Positions 1-9,807 of a stretch of 42,098 nucleotides of DNA are shown piece after piece. The DNA is from Lindgomyces ingoldianus (taxonomy: Eukaryota; Ascomycota; Dothideomycetes; Pleosporales; Lindgomycetaceae), in contig NW_022985241.1 of assembly GCF_010093535.1 (NCBI RefSeq), positions 64,806-106,903 on the forward strand, in the 5' to 3' direction. The number at the start of each line of letters is the position of its first letter. Positions within the stretch are counted from its first letter, which is position 1. Position numbers and translations under genes: made by a program. Below the pieces are notes generated by a model. That model was not told the origin of the DNA and did not search any database. It saw nothing but the letters and a program-made list of their open reading frames with translations.

Positions 1-72
1 AAAAGAGGAGATTCTGCTAAACTTTTCGTTCTGCAAACCCGAATATAATAAGCAGAGCAAGCTCTGCTAATA
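1..72 (+). repeat. Rep-X end sequence, first copy (window edge)
   Basis: Begins aaaagaggagattctgct and ends with the hairpin agcagagc-aa-gctctgct followed by aa. The same sequence lies inverted at 9535-9606 and in the same orientation at about 36932-37001. The two flanking copies here face each other around a copia relic, like long terminal inverted repeats. The window starts exactly at this motif, so what lies to the left is unknown. Confidence 0.75.
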
Positions 73-1731
73 AATTCTTAAAGTCTTTTACTTCCTTCTT
101 ATATAAAATGCTAATTATAGATAAACTAAGAAGTAGCATATAGCAGCTTTACTATTTTATAATATTAATGTTATTTTACTTACTAGCACTAATCTGTAGC
201 TGTAAGCAGTAAAAGTTATGTGTTATAAAAAGTACCTTTATGCAGTTTTAGTCTAGAGTTATAGTTAAGTTTTAGTAACTTTATATGCTTATTATTATAG
301 TAGCACTACTAGTGCCTTTTTTTTATTAAGTGTTATATGCTAGCTAACTTCTAGGCTAATGCCTACGCCTTGTGCGTATAGTAGAGCTGTAGTCTGCATT
401 ATAACTACTACACGTAAGGGGTGGTGTGTTCTAGAGGGGCTAGTAGCTTTTCTTTTTCTATATACTAAATAAATAAACTGTTTTTTTTTACATATCCTTC
501 TTTTCTAATCTTATAATAAGAAAAATAAGTGCGTATAATAAAAAAAATAAAAAAAAATAAGCTTTATATAAAAGTGTTATTAGTTTAGTTACTCTAAAGC
601 ATCTTTGCGCATAGAATCTAGCTAGTCTACAGATGCTTCTATCTAGACAGAGAGGCAGTTAGTTAGGACTAATAATTAAAAAGCCTAATTTAGTGTTTTT
701 TTTATATATGCATTTACTAAGTTATTTTTACTATTAATTTACTTTATTTTAGTAATTTCTTTTTAATATAATTTATAAAGTAACATAATATTAATTATAA
801 GTTACTTTTTACTAGTAGTGCTTAGCTTAATAAGGTAATTATATAAAAACTTTAAATCTATATAAATTATTACTAAAATTAGTAGTAGTTTAAGTATTTA
901 TATAATTTACTATAAAGTTGTACTAAAAGAAATTATATAATTAAACTTTGTAACTATTTTATATAGTTTACTAGTAAAAACACTCTTAGTTACTCTTTTA
1001 CACTTAGTAGAATTTTAGTATATAATGTTACCTAGTCTTTTAAAGTAGTTACTTTACTTTATATAGTTTTTATTACTTAATATAATTAAAATTTTTAACT
1101 ATAAGCTAAAGTTTTTATTATTAGTAAATAATTTATTTATAAAAATAAACAGCTTTACACTATTAAGCTATAATAGTAAAAAAGTAAGACTACACTTACT
1201 ATTATCTATTTACTATTAGATTTATATGTTAAGTGTGTTAATATTATTATGTAAAAAGTTTATAGTTTATGTAGTAATAAATAGGTTAAATGCTGCCTTT
1301 AGTTAATATATAAATGCAATATATGCTTCTTTTACACACTACTTAATATACTATTATGTAGCATCTTTATTTTCTAAGTTAATTATATAAAGGTAGTTTA
1401 CTTATCTTTTTTAAGTAAAAACTACTATGTTATATATAAGTTTAATTTTTTTACTATTAAACTTAATAGGCTGCTTTTTTACTAAAATAGTTTTACTTTT
1501 TATATAAAACTTTACTTTTTATAGTTTTTTTTTGTGTAAAATCTTTTATTATAATGCTTAAAGTATTATTTATTTATAGGCTTATAATACTAAAAGTGTG
1601 CTTTCTTTTATCTATAATTAAAAAGTAAAGGTTATATAAAAAGATGTGCATATATAGCTTTTTTTTATAGTAGTTATAGTATGTTTTAAACTAATATAGT
1701 CTTAATTTAGTAGCTTTATATAAGAGTTATA

Positions 1732-2863
1732 ACGTACCTAACGGGTTGGCCAGCCACACAGGTTAGCCGGCCACTTTTGCTAAGCCCCTACTAAAACCAC
1801 TCTATTCTCTTGCAAAACAGCCTACTTTAGCCCTATATAAAGTAATATAACATAAGATATTATTTAGAGTCTACTTTTACTACTTACTTATATATACATA
1901 AGTTATGCCTAGTCTAATTACACTACTTGTATTGCCTTTAACTTAGCTTACCTTTTTTAGCGCGCACTTGTGTCTTTAGCTTCTTCTTATTACTACACAC
2001 TTTAAACTCCTTTAGAGTAGTTAGACAAGCTTTATTTTTAACTATTAAGGTTTTTTTTACCTAAATCTGCTTCTTTTTATATAATTTATGTTACATAGCA
2101 GCTTTATTTACTACTTAAAGCTTTATAATCTTATAGCCTACTTTATTATGTTAATGCTCTAGATAACTATTGTCTACTTTTTATTACTTTACTATATTAC
2201 CTTTAGCTGTCTTTATTTCTTTAAAGCTGTAATAACTGCTCTAGTTAATATCTAGCTTATTATAAAGCCTAACTTATTAAAGTTATACCTGTCTTTATCC
2301 TAAATACTATACTTAGCTTTTATGTTAGCTACTAGGCAAAACTAGCCCTAGATAACTTTTAAATCCTTATAAAGCACTTTTTTATAATTATACTTATAAT
2401 TAAACTTTATTATAAACTTAGGGCAGTGCTTAACCTATATACTAGGCTAGTTTAAGCTAACCTGGCCTAGATTACACTCTATAGGCAAGGAATTAGCTAT
2501 ATTAGCTATAGCTGTAAGCCTAGAGGGAAATCTGCGTGTAATAAGCTTAAGTATGTACTTAACAACTACCTTTTTTTTAAGCTTAGTTAGATTCTTTAAT
2601 TTAGGCTAGCATTCTGCTTATAAAGGCTGTCTAGCGCGTTAATTGCTTAGTGTTGTGTAAGAGACATTATAGATAGCTGCAGCGCGTTATAAGAAAAGTT
2701 TTAAGTTTTATTTAAAAGCCTAAAAAGTAAGCTGTATTTAATGTTCTTTAGAAGATTTAATCTAGTGTTGTTGTTAAGGCATTATGTAGATAGGTAGAGT
2801 TTAGTAGGGGCTTAGCAAAAGTAGCTGGCCAACCCGTGTAGCCGGCCAACCTGTTAGGTACGT
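1732..2863 (-). mobile_element. Pogo-A1: internally deleted Fot1/pogo-like transposon
   Basis: Terminal inverted repeats start acgtacctaacgggttggcc and end in the mirror image ggtacgt. A TA target duplication is present (1730-1731 and 2864-2865). The body is the reverse complement of Pogo-A2 (12432-14294) but is 731 bp shorter: sequence corresponding to about 13160-13888 of A2, most of the catalytic region, is missing. It lies in the minus-strand copia relic. It is a non-autonomous derivative, further disabled by RIP. Confidence 0.88.
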
Positions 2864-2865
2864 TA

Positions 2866-4392
2866 CAACCTAGAGTATTATATTTAGTAAAAAGCTTTAG
2901 CGTATCTTCTTTAGTAGCTTTATGTATAGTGTGTGTATAAGCTTATCTATTAATTAAATGTATACTTATATAATATTACATAGTTAAAAATACATTTTAT
3001 ATATAGCTCTTAAGCTTACTTTTATAGCTAAAAGTAGTCTCTAGCTTATTCTTTAAATAGTTAGTAATTAAGTAAGAATTTTTTTTTATCTAAGTAGCTA
3101 GTAAACACTAGGTAGGATTTTTTATATAGTTAAGTTATTTTACCTTTTACTTTTTATATAAAGCGAAAGTTAAAAATTTAACCTTTATACTTTATTAAGT
3201 TATATGCTATAACCTTAAAAGTGCTATTAGTAATTAAAGTGTCTCTTTTTATATAGTCTAATTTCTTAAATAGTTTTTTAAGTGTAGTAATTACACTATC
3301 TATATAAAGCTTAATAAATAAGGCCTAATTATTGTTTTTCTTTTAGGTTAAAAATACCTAGTCTAGACTTTATATAAGTGTTCTTTACTTTTTACTTTTT
3401 TTAGTATTTATATCTTCTTTTTGCACTAGTGGAGCATTGCAATTCTAAGGGGCTTAGTCTATAGTAGGCTTTAGTTCTACCTTTATAGTATTTTTATAAA
3501 GTTGTTCTTTTTTTCTCTTTTATAAAAAATCTTTTTATATAAGAGTTAGTTTATCTAGGTTATTTATTATAAGTAAGTTATGTTTTTTTTTATAGTATAG
3601 TTTAACCTGTGTATATTAGAGCTTTAGTAGGCTATTCTCTTTTTTAATAATAATGTCTCTTCTTTTAATACTCTTAATTTTATATAGGCTAGTCTATCCT
3701 TTCTTCTCCCTCTATGCTATAATCTCTAAGCTAAGAAAAAAGTTAAGAACTTTATATATTATAAAGCTATTATAAGTGTTAATTATATAATAAATGTTTA
3801 CTTTTACATAGTTTTTTTAAAGTATTTTTATTACCTTTTATACTGCGCTTGCTTATGTAATAATATCTAGTAATAGTAAAAAGTTTAGGTTAATTTTTAG
3901 GTATACTCTAAAGACTAGCAGCGTAAGTACTAGACTGTGCAGGCTAGCTATGTTGTTTAGAGCCTTAACTGCTACCTATAAAATAGCCTTATTATCTATA
4001 TAGTTACCTAGCTTAGTCTTTAAGATGTTAAACACTTATTAAAAAAGTGCATGTGTGTGCTTAACTTTTTTAACTACTTAATATACTTCTATAGGCATCT
4101 ACTTACATATAGCTTTTATAATTTTTACATAAGCTTAAAAATTCTCTAAGGCAAAGTTTATACTAAGGTTATACATAATATAGTCTAAAAGTCTTTAATA
4201 GGTGTTAATCTAGCATTTATACAGTACAGCCTAAGTATTTTGTATAGACATAGATTTTAAGAATATAGCAGCCTAAAATAATATGTCTACATTAATAATA
4301 TATAAAACATCTTTATTATTAATTTATATAATATTAATAATAACTTTATAGTTAAAGTAAGTGTTATTTTTAATTATAAACTTAAATCTCTA
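2866..4392 (-). mobile_element. Copia-1 relic segment (integrase to RT region)
   Basis: Part of the 73-9534 relic between Pogo-A1 and Pogo-B1. In reverse it aligns with about 31800-33250 of the nested Copia-1 copy. It includes the stretch before the integrase C-terminal part (tgctagattaacacctatta) and the lysine-rich region between integrase and reverse transcriptase. No frame is open for more than a few dozen codons. The short frame at 4361-4546 runs across the Pogo-B1 insertion point and is not a gene. Confidence 0.75.
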
Positions 4393-4394
4393 TA

Positions 4395-6539
4395 ACGTAC
4401 TTTATAGGCAAGTTGCTTACACACCTAAGTTGCTTACTTTTACTAAGTCTCTACTACACTACTTTTTCTACACTAATGCATTTCTAACAACACTACTTAA
4501 ATATGTTAAAAGAATGTTAGATACAGCTTATGCTCTAAGCTTTTAAATAAAATGTAACACTTTTTAACTAACATACTATAGCTATCTATAAGGTCTATTA
4601 AAAGATAATAAGTAACTAATATACTAAATAACTTTTTTAAGCTAATTATATAGCTAACTTATAAAAGCTAAATAATAATAAAAAGTAAGTAATTATTTAG
4701 CATATACTTAAGCTAAATATGTAAGGATTTCCTCTCTAGCTAGTAGCTATAGCTAATATAGCTAATTCTTTACACACTAAGCATAATATAAGCTATGTTA
4801 GCATAAACTAGCTTAATATATTTATTAAGTGTTACCTAAAGCTTAAAGTAAAGTTTAAGTGTAAGTATAACTATAAAAAAGCTTTTTATAATAATTTTAT
4901 AATAATTTAAAGCTAGTTTAACTTTATAAAGAATATTAAAGCTAAGTATAGCATTTAAAATAAGAACATGTATGTGACGGTCCTACGCAGAGAGCTCTGT
5001 CGCGCGTCACATGACGAGCTGCCTGTGCAGCCAATCAGGATATAGGGGGTGCGACTAGCGCAACGCTATTAGTTTGCTTAGCGCTAGCGTCCTTGCTAGC
5101 GCCTTAGCGCCGCGAGCACTTCTTCTGCAGAGCTGCCCTTAAAGCTCCCTTTCTCCTCTCTATCTTAGTGTAGCTAAAATAGAGCCGACCTACTCTGCCT
5201 TGCTTCCCCAGCTCTATACAGTAGTAGAGACAGTGCTTGTCATCACAATGTACAACTTTAATAAGATAAAGTTTATAATAGGCTAAATATTTACTAGAGT
5301 AGTTATTATAGGTTTAGAGAGACAAGGATAGCTAAAAGTAGTCTAGCTAGGTAACTAGAAGTAGACAACAGCTATCTAAGGCATTAATGCTAAAAAGTAG
5401 GCTATTTTACTTTTTATTATTTTTTAAAGTAGCAACTACTTTTTAAACTAGTATAAAAAAAAATTTACTTTAAAATTAAGTTATTATAATTTTTAAGTAT
5501 AGCTAGACTACTAATTAGCTTAGTTTAGACTAGTTAAAGCACTTTAACACGCATATAAAAAAGTGTACTATTAGCAGCTACTATTTACTAGTTATTAATA
5601 GCTATAAAAGCTATAACTTACTTTATTTTTAGTAATACTATAAAGATAATAAAATTATTACTATTTATATACTTTTTTACTTATTACACTTTTTATAGCT
5701 ACTTAATGTAGGTTATTTTCCTTTTTTAAAAAAAGTATATAAGTGCTAAGCTAAAAACCTTATACACAACTAAATTATTTATATTATAAAAATAAAGTTT
5801 TTACTATGCTTTAAAGTAGCCTATAATGCTATAATTACTTTTAGTAATATTTAAAAAAAAGTTTTAAAGTGCTAGATTAGTTTTTTTTAACCTATAATAA
5901 GTTATAATAAGCTTTAATGTAAAGTTGTGCACTCTATTACTACTACTACTTATATATAATAAGCCCTAGTAGTTATAAACTTTAAGTAATACTTTAAAAC
6001 TTAAGTTATAATTAATGCTTATAAAAATAAAAATTTAAAAGCATATAAATAGTTTACTAACTTTTATAGTTAAAGTGTTTAAAAAGGTTTTAAAAGAGGT
6101 AGTAATAATTATACATAAGCTAGTATTAGTGTAATAGAAAATTACTAAGCTTTAAGTAGCTAATAAGGCTACTACATAACATAAATTATATAAAAAAAAG
6201 TAGATTAAAGTAAAAAAAACTTTAATAATTTAAAAAAGCTTATGCTTAACAGCTTTAAAGAAGTTTAAAGCGCGCAGTAATAAGAAAAAAGCAAAAAAGT
6301 AGGTGTAAGCTAAAGTAGGTAAGCTATTCTAAAGGTGCTATAGACAGTGCAATTAGACTAGGCATAACACATAAATGTGTAAGCAAGAAGTAGAAGTAGT
6401 ATCTAAATAATATTCTAGGCTGTACTGTACTATATAGTGCTAGAGCAGGTTGTTATAGGCTATAATAGAGTTTGTTAGGGTGGGGTCTTAGCAAAAGTAA
6501 GCGACTCAGGTGTGTGAGCAACTCGCCCATGAAGTACGT
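4395..6539 (+). mobile_element. Pogo-B1: Fot1/pogo-like transposon with a solo LTR inside
   Basis: Terminal inverted repeats acgtactttataggcaagtt and its mirror ...cgcccatgaagtacgt, with TA duplication at 4393-4394 and 6540-6541. Without the nested LTR and its 5-bp duplication it measures 1,865 bp, matching B2 (1,864) and Pogo-A2 (1,863). The decayed transposase is on the plus strand: the NFDETGF-type motif of pogo/Fot1 DDE transposases survives as YNFNKIKF where the LTR interrupts it (4973-5247). Stops are throughout. It sits in the copia relic. Confidence 0.9.
4973..5247 (+). mobile_element. Solo LTR (TGTGACGG family), 275 bp
   Basis: Starts tgtgacggtcctacgc, ends gtcatcaca (TG...CA). Flanked by perfect 5-bp duplications ATGTA (4968-4972, 5248-5252). 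The empty site aacatgtacaac is deducible from related Pogo-B copies near 18830 and 20965. No internal retroelement sequence is present, so this is a solo LTR left by LTR-LTR recombination. Base composition is normal (CpG-containing, GC-rich) in an AT-rich setting. Superfamily not determined; termini are typical of fungal LTR elements. Confidence 0.85.
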
Positions 6540-6541
6540 TA

Positions 6542-7081
6542 AGGCCTAGTTATATAATTAGTAAAAGTAGTAAAACTTCTTAATCTTTGCTAACACTATA
6601 GCATTAATGTTATAGCTAGCGCTAGTTAGCATCTTCTAGAGTCTTTTTATATAGGGGTGTCTAAATTAGTAGTAAAGGTAGTAGAGTTTTAATTTAGTAA
6701 AAAAAGACATAGATTCTTTTTTACTAATATTAAAAAACAGTGTCTCTATTTTTATATAATAAAGATAGTAGTTTTGTCTTTATATATAATAACATTTAAA
6801 ATATTATTTAAGTATGCTTTAAGTTAGTTAGCATTTACTAGTAATAGTAGAAATAATATTAAAGTTTCTAAGATGTAGTATATAACTAGACTAATTAAGT
6901 TCTAGATTTATATAGTACTAATTAATCTTTTTAGTGTCTAGCTTTTAAAGCTAATATTTATTTAGCTAAATATCTAATTAAATTTTATATATAAGTTCTT
7001 TTATACATACACCTAAAGTTAAAACTTGCTAATAGTAAAGATCTTTACTACACCTATGTCTTATAGTTTACCTTAGTATAC
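6542..7081 (-). mobile_element. Copia-1 relic segment between Pogo-B1 and Pogo-B2
   Basis: Reads in reverse as the equivalent of about 31240-31790 of the nested Copia-1, including the conserved stretch gacacccctatataaa and agatgctaactagcgctagc. It separates the two oppositely oriented Pogo-B insertions, whose inner TIRs therefore face each other about 540 bp apart. Confidence 0.8.
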
Positions 7082-8761
7082 TAACGTACTTCATGGGCGA
7101 GTCGCTTACACACCTGAGTTGCTTACTTTTGCTAAGACCTTACCCTAACAAACTCTATTATAGCCTATAACAACCTGCTCTAGCACTATATAGTACAGTA
7201 CAGCTTAAAATATTATTTAGATACTACTTCTACTTCTTGCTTACACATTTGCGCGTTATGCCTAGTCTAATTGCACTGTCTATAGCGCCTTTAGGATAGC
7301 TTACTTACTTTAGCTTACACCTACTTCTTTACCTTTTTTTTATTACTACGCGCCTTAAACTTTTTTAGAGCTGTTAAGTGTAAGCTTTTTTAAATTATTA
7401 AAGTTTTTTTTACTTTAATCTACTTTTTTTTATGTAATTTATATTATATAGTAGCTTTATTAGCTACTTAAAGCTTAGTAATTTTTTATTACACTAATAC
7501 TAGCTTATATGTAATTATTACTGCCCTTTTTAAGACCTTCTTAAACACCTTAACTATAAAAGTTAGTAAACTATTTATATACTTTTAAATTTTTATTTTT
7601 ATAAGTATTAATTATAACTTAAGTTTTAAAGTATTACTTAAGGTTTATAACTACTAAAGCTTATTATATATAAGTAGTAGTAGTAATAAAGTGCGCAACT
7701 TTACATTAAGGCCTATTATAACTTATTATAAGTTAAAAGAAACTAATTTAGCGCTTTAAAACTCTTCTTAGATATTACTAAAAGTAATTATAGTATTATA
7801 AGCTACTTTAAAGCATAGTAAAAACTTTATTTTTATAATATAAGTAATTTAGTTATATATAAAGTTTTTAGCTTAGCGCTTATACACTTTTTTTAAAGAA
7901 GTAAAACAACCTACATTAAGTAGCTATAAAAAGTGTAATAAGTAAAAAAGTATATAAATAGTAATAATCTTATTATTTTTATAGTATTACTAAAAATAAA
8001 GTAAGTTATAGCTTTTATAGCTGTTAATAACTAGCAGACAGTAGCTGCTAACAGTACACTTTTTTATATATATATTAAAGTGCTTTAACTAGTCTAAACT
8101 AAGCTAATTAGTAGTCTAGCTACACTTAAAAATTATAATAACTTAATTTTAAAGTAGATTTTTTTTTATACTAGTTTAAAAAGTAGTTGCTACTTTAAAA
8201 AATAATAAAAAGTAAAATAGCTTACTTTTTAGTATTAATGCTTTAAATAGCTATTATCTACTTCTAGTTACCTAGCTAGACTACTTTTAGCTATCTTTGT
8301 CTCTCTAAACCTATAATAACTACTCTAGTAGATATTTAGCCTATTATAAACCTTATTTTATTAAAGTTATATATGTTATTATTCTAGATACTATACTTAG
8401 CTTTAATATTCTTTATAAAGTTAAACTAGCTTTAAATTACTATAAGATTCTTATAAAAAGCTTTTTTATAGTTATACTTATACTTAAACTTTACTTTAAG
8501 CTCTAAGTAACACTTAATAAACATATTAAGCTAGTTTATGCTAACATAGCCTATATTATGCTTAGTGTGTAAAGAATTAGCTATATTAGCTACAGCTACT
8601 AGCTAGAGGGGAAATCCTTGCGCATCTAGCTTAAGTATGTGCTAAATAATTACTTGCTTCTTATTATTATCTAGCTTTTATAAGTTAGCTATATAATTAG
8701 CTTAGAAAATTTATTTAGTGTGTTAGTTACTTATTATTTTTTAAAAGACCCTATAAATAGC

Positions 8762-8838
8762 TGTCGCGTACAGCTATCCGTCTATATATATCCTTCTGCT
8801 GTGCTAGCTGGGAGGTTGACCTTTTGGCAAACGCAACA
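8762..8838 (+). repeat. TRIM1 5' LTR, 77 bp
   Basis: Starts tgtcgcgtacagctatcc and ends ggcaaacgcaaca. Identical to the 3' LTR at 9108-9184. Contains tatatata about 25 bp in. Confidence 0.92.
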
Positions 8839-8851
8839 GTTATGAGCCTAG
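8839..8851 (+). promoter_or_regulatory. TRIM1 primer-binding site (half-tRNA type)
   Basis: gttatgagcctag abuts the LTR. It is complementary to the anticodon arm of a eukaryotic initiator tRNA-Met (GGGCTCATAAC), with one C-to-T difference of RIP type. Drosophila copia and yeast Ty5 are known to prime from this half-tRNA. Functional assignment is by analogy. Confidence 0.7.
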
Positions 8852-8854
8852 TTC

Positions 8855-8955
8855 GCGGCGTAGTGTAGATGGTTAGCGCTTAAAAAATTTGCGCACCCCT
8901 GCTCCACTAATAGGATTGCATTATCCCGGAGCACTGCGTGTTTAATTCCCACGCC
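8855..8955 (+). other. tRNA-like segment with A box and B box inside TRIM1
   Basis: tagtgtagatgg (8861-8872) fits the pol III A-box pattern. gtttaattccc (8940-8950) fits the B box if two RIP-type changes are allowed. ggcg just before the A box can pair with cgcc just after the B box. tgctcc (8900-8905) and ggagca (8928-8933) can pair as an anticodon-arm-like stem. A-to-B spacing (about 80 nt) is longer than in an intronless tRNA. Not a functional tRNA as it stands; it resembles a SINE head or a decayed intron-bearing tRNA. Confidence 0.45.
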
Positions 8956-9107
8956 TAGCAAAGAGCATTTAGGCAGTGCGTCTATTACAGAGGCTACCTT
9001 ACTAGATCTGTCTCTAAGTTCTGTTGCTTAGGCTAAAGAGGAAGAGTGTGTTAAGGTTGTTTTAACATGTTTCACCTCTCTTGTTCCACAGTTTAAGCTG
9101 GGGGGTG

Positions 9108-9184
9108 TGTCGCGTACAGCTATCCGTCTATATATATCCTTCTGCTGTGCTAGCTGGGAGGTTGACCTTTTGGCAAACGCAACA
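9108..9184 (+). repeat. TRIM1 3' LTR, 77 bp
   Basis: Identical to 8762-8838. Preceded by the polypurine tract ctggggggtg (9098-9107). Confidence 0.92.
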
Positions 9185-9534
9185 ATAGCTGCAGCGTGTT
9201 AGTTAAAAAGTGTTATGTTTTATTTAAAAGCCTAGAGTGTAAGCTGCATCTAACATTCTTTTAACATGTTTAAGTAGTGTTGTTAGAAATGCATTAGTGT
9301 AAGAAAAGTAGTGTAGTAGGGTCTTAGTAAAAGTAAGCAACTTAAGTGTGTAAGCAACTCGCCTATAAAGTACGTTATATAGTATTAGTTATTAAGAATA
9401 AACTGCTTAGCATACTTTTTAGGTTTAATACTATAGATGTCCTTTTCTATTGCACAGTATAAATAGGTAGTAAATGTAAAGTAGTTAATAGCTTTTTTAG
9501 TATTTTTACTTTTTTATTTTATTTTTTTTACATT

Positions 9535-9606
9535 ATTAGCAGAGCTTGCTCTGCTTATTATATTCGGGTTTGCAGAACAAAAAAGTTGAGCAGAATCTCC
9601 TCTTTT
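9535..9606 (-). repeat. Rep-X end sequence, inverted copy
   Basis: Reverse complement of positions 1-72, with the agcagagc/gctctgct hairpin innermost. To its right the homology to the third Rep-X copy continues: 9607-9650 matches 36888-36931 in reverse. The 72-bp block is therefore part of Rep-X and not a free-standing repeat. Confidence 0.75.
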
Positions 9607-9799
9607 AGACGCGCTAGTTAGTTAGAATTTCTTTAGATAAACCCTAGTAACGCTGTTTCTCTGTCACCTTATGTGTTTCTTATATTCTTTTTTAAAAAAA
9701 ATGTATACCTAATGTAAGTGCACCTTTATGCTAATTTGCATACAGTTTGCTCTAGCATGCGTTGTGTAAAACATGTTTAAATTATGGTTAGTTGCGTCT

Positions 9800-9807
9800 G
9801 TTCCACC
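9800..9807. repeat. hAT target-site duplication, left
   Basis: gttccacc, repeated exactly at 12087-12094. Eight-base duplications are the rule for hAT elements. The unfilled target survives at about 23701-23710 (gaggtggaatag in reverse orientation). Confidence 0.93.

Larger units (their letters stand above)
8762..9184 (+). mobile_element. TRIM1: miniature LTR retrotransposon with tRNA-like core
   Basis: Two identical 77-bp LTRs (8762-8838, 9108-9184), TG...CA, flank a 269-bp interior. Perfect 5-bp target duplication ATAGC (8757-8761, 9185-9189) inside Pogo-B2; the empty site can be read from Pogo-B copies at about 19172 and 21292. Directly after the 5' LTR is a primer-binding site resembling the anticodon-arm complement of initiator tRNA-Met (8839-8851). 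Directly before the 3' LTR is a polypurine tract (ctggggggtg). There is no ORF of note, so it must have moved with enzymes of another element. LTR identity and lack of RIP suggest a recent insertion or escape from RIP by small size. Confidence 0.9.
7084..9375 (-). mobile_element. Pogo-B2: Fot1/pogo-like transposon carrying a TRIM
   Basis: TIRs acgtacttcatgggcgagtc and ...gcctataaagtacgt, TA duplication 7082-7083 and 9376-9377. Net length without TRIM1 and its duplication is 1,864 bp. The transposase relic is on the minus strand, opposite to B1. Many stops, AT-rich. TRIM1 (8762-9184) lies near the transposase 5' side. Confidence 0.9.
73..9534 (-). mobile_element. Ty1/copia relic of the Copia-1 family, heavily RIP-mutated, broken by three DNA transposons
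   Basis: Copia pieces lie at about 73-1730, 2866-4393, 6542-7082 and 9378-9534. Reverse-complemented and joined, they run collinear with the pol region of the better-preserved copy at 31128-34500. For example, the RNase H tail (...KLGTT...) and the sequence around agatagaagcatctgt match near 600-680. The reading frames are full of TAA/TAG from CAA, CAG and TGG codons, the usual result of RIP. This copy lacks the 266-bp LTR that ends the 28899-35099 copy and is bounded instead by Rep-X ends. Family assignment rests on the shared pol; no protein can be made from it. Confidence 0.8.

Noticed and set aside
4361..4546. 61-codon frame
   Set aside because: It spans the copia/Pogo-B1 insertion junction and is AT-rich noise.
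8855..8955. A functional tRNA gene in TRIM1
   Set aside because: No full acceptor stem, T arm or assignable anticodon; box spacing too long for an ordinary tRNA. Kept only as tRNA-like.
1..9606. One large 9.6-kb DNA transposon with 72-bp terminal inverted repeats
   Set aside because: The 72-bp sequence is internal to Rep-X on the right side (homology continues past 9606), and the interior is a copia pol. No target duplication can be checked at position 1.
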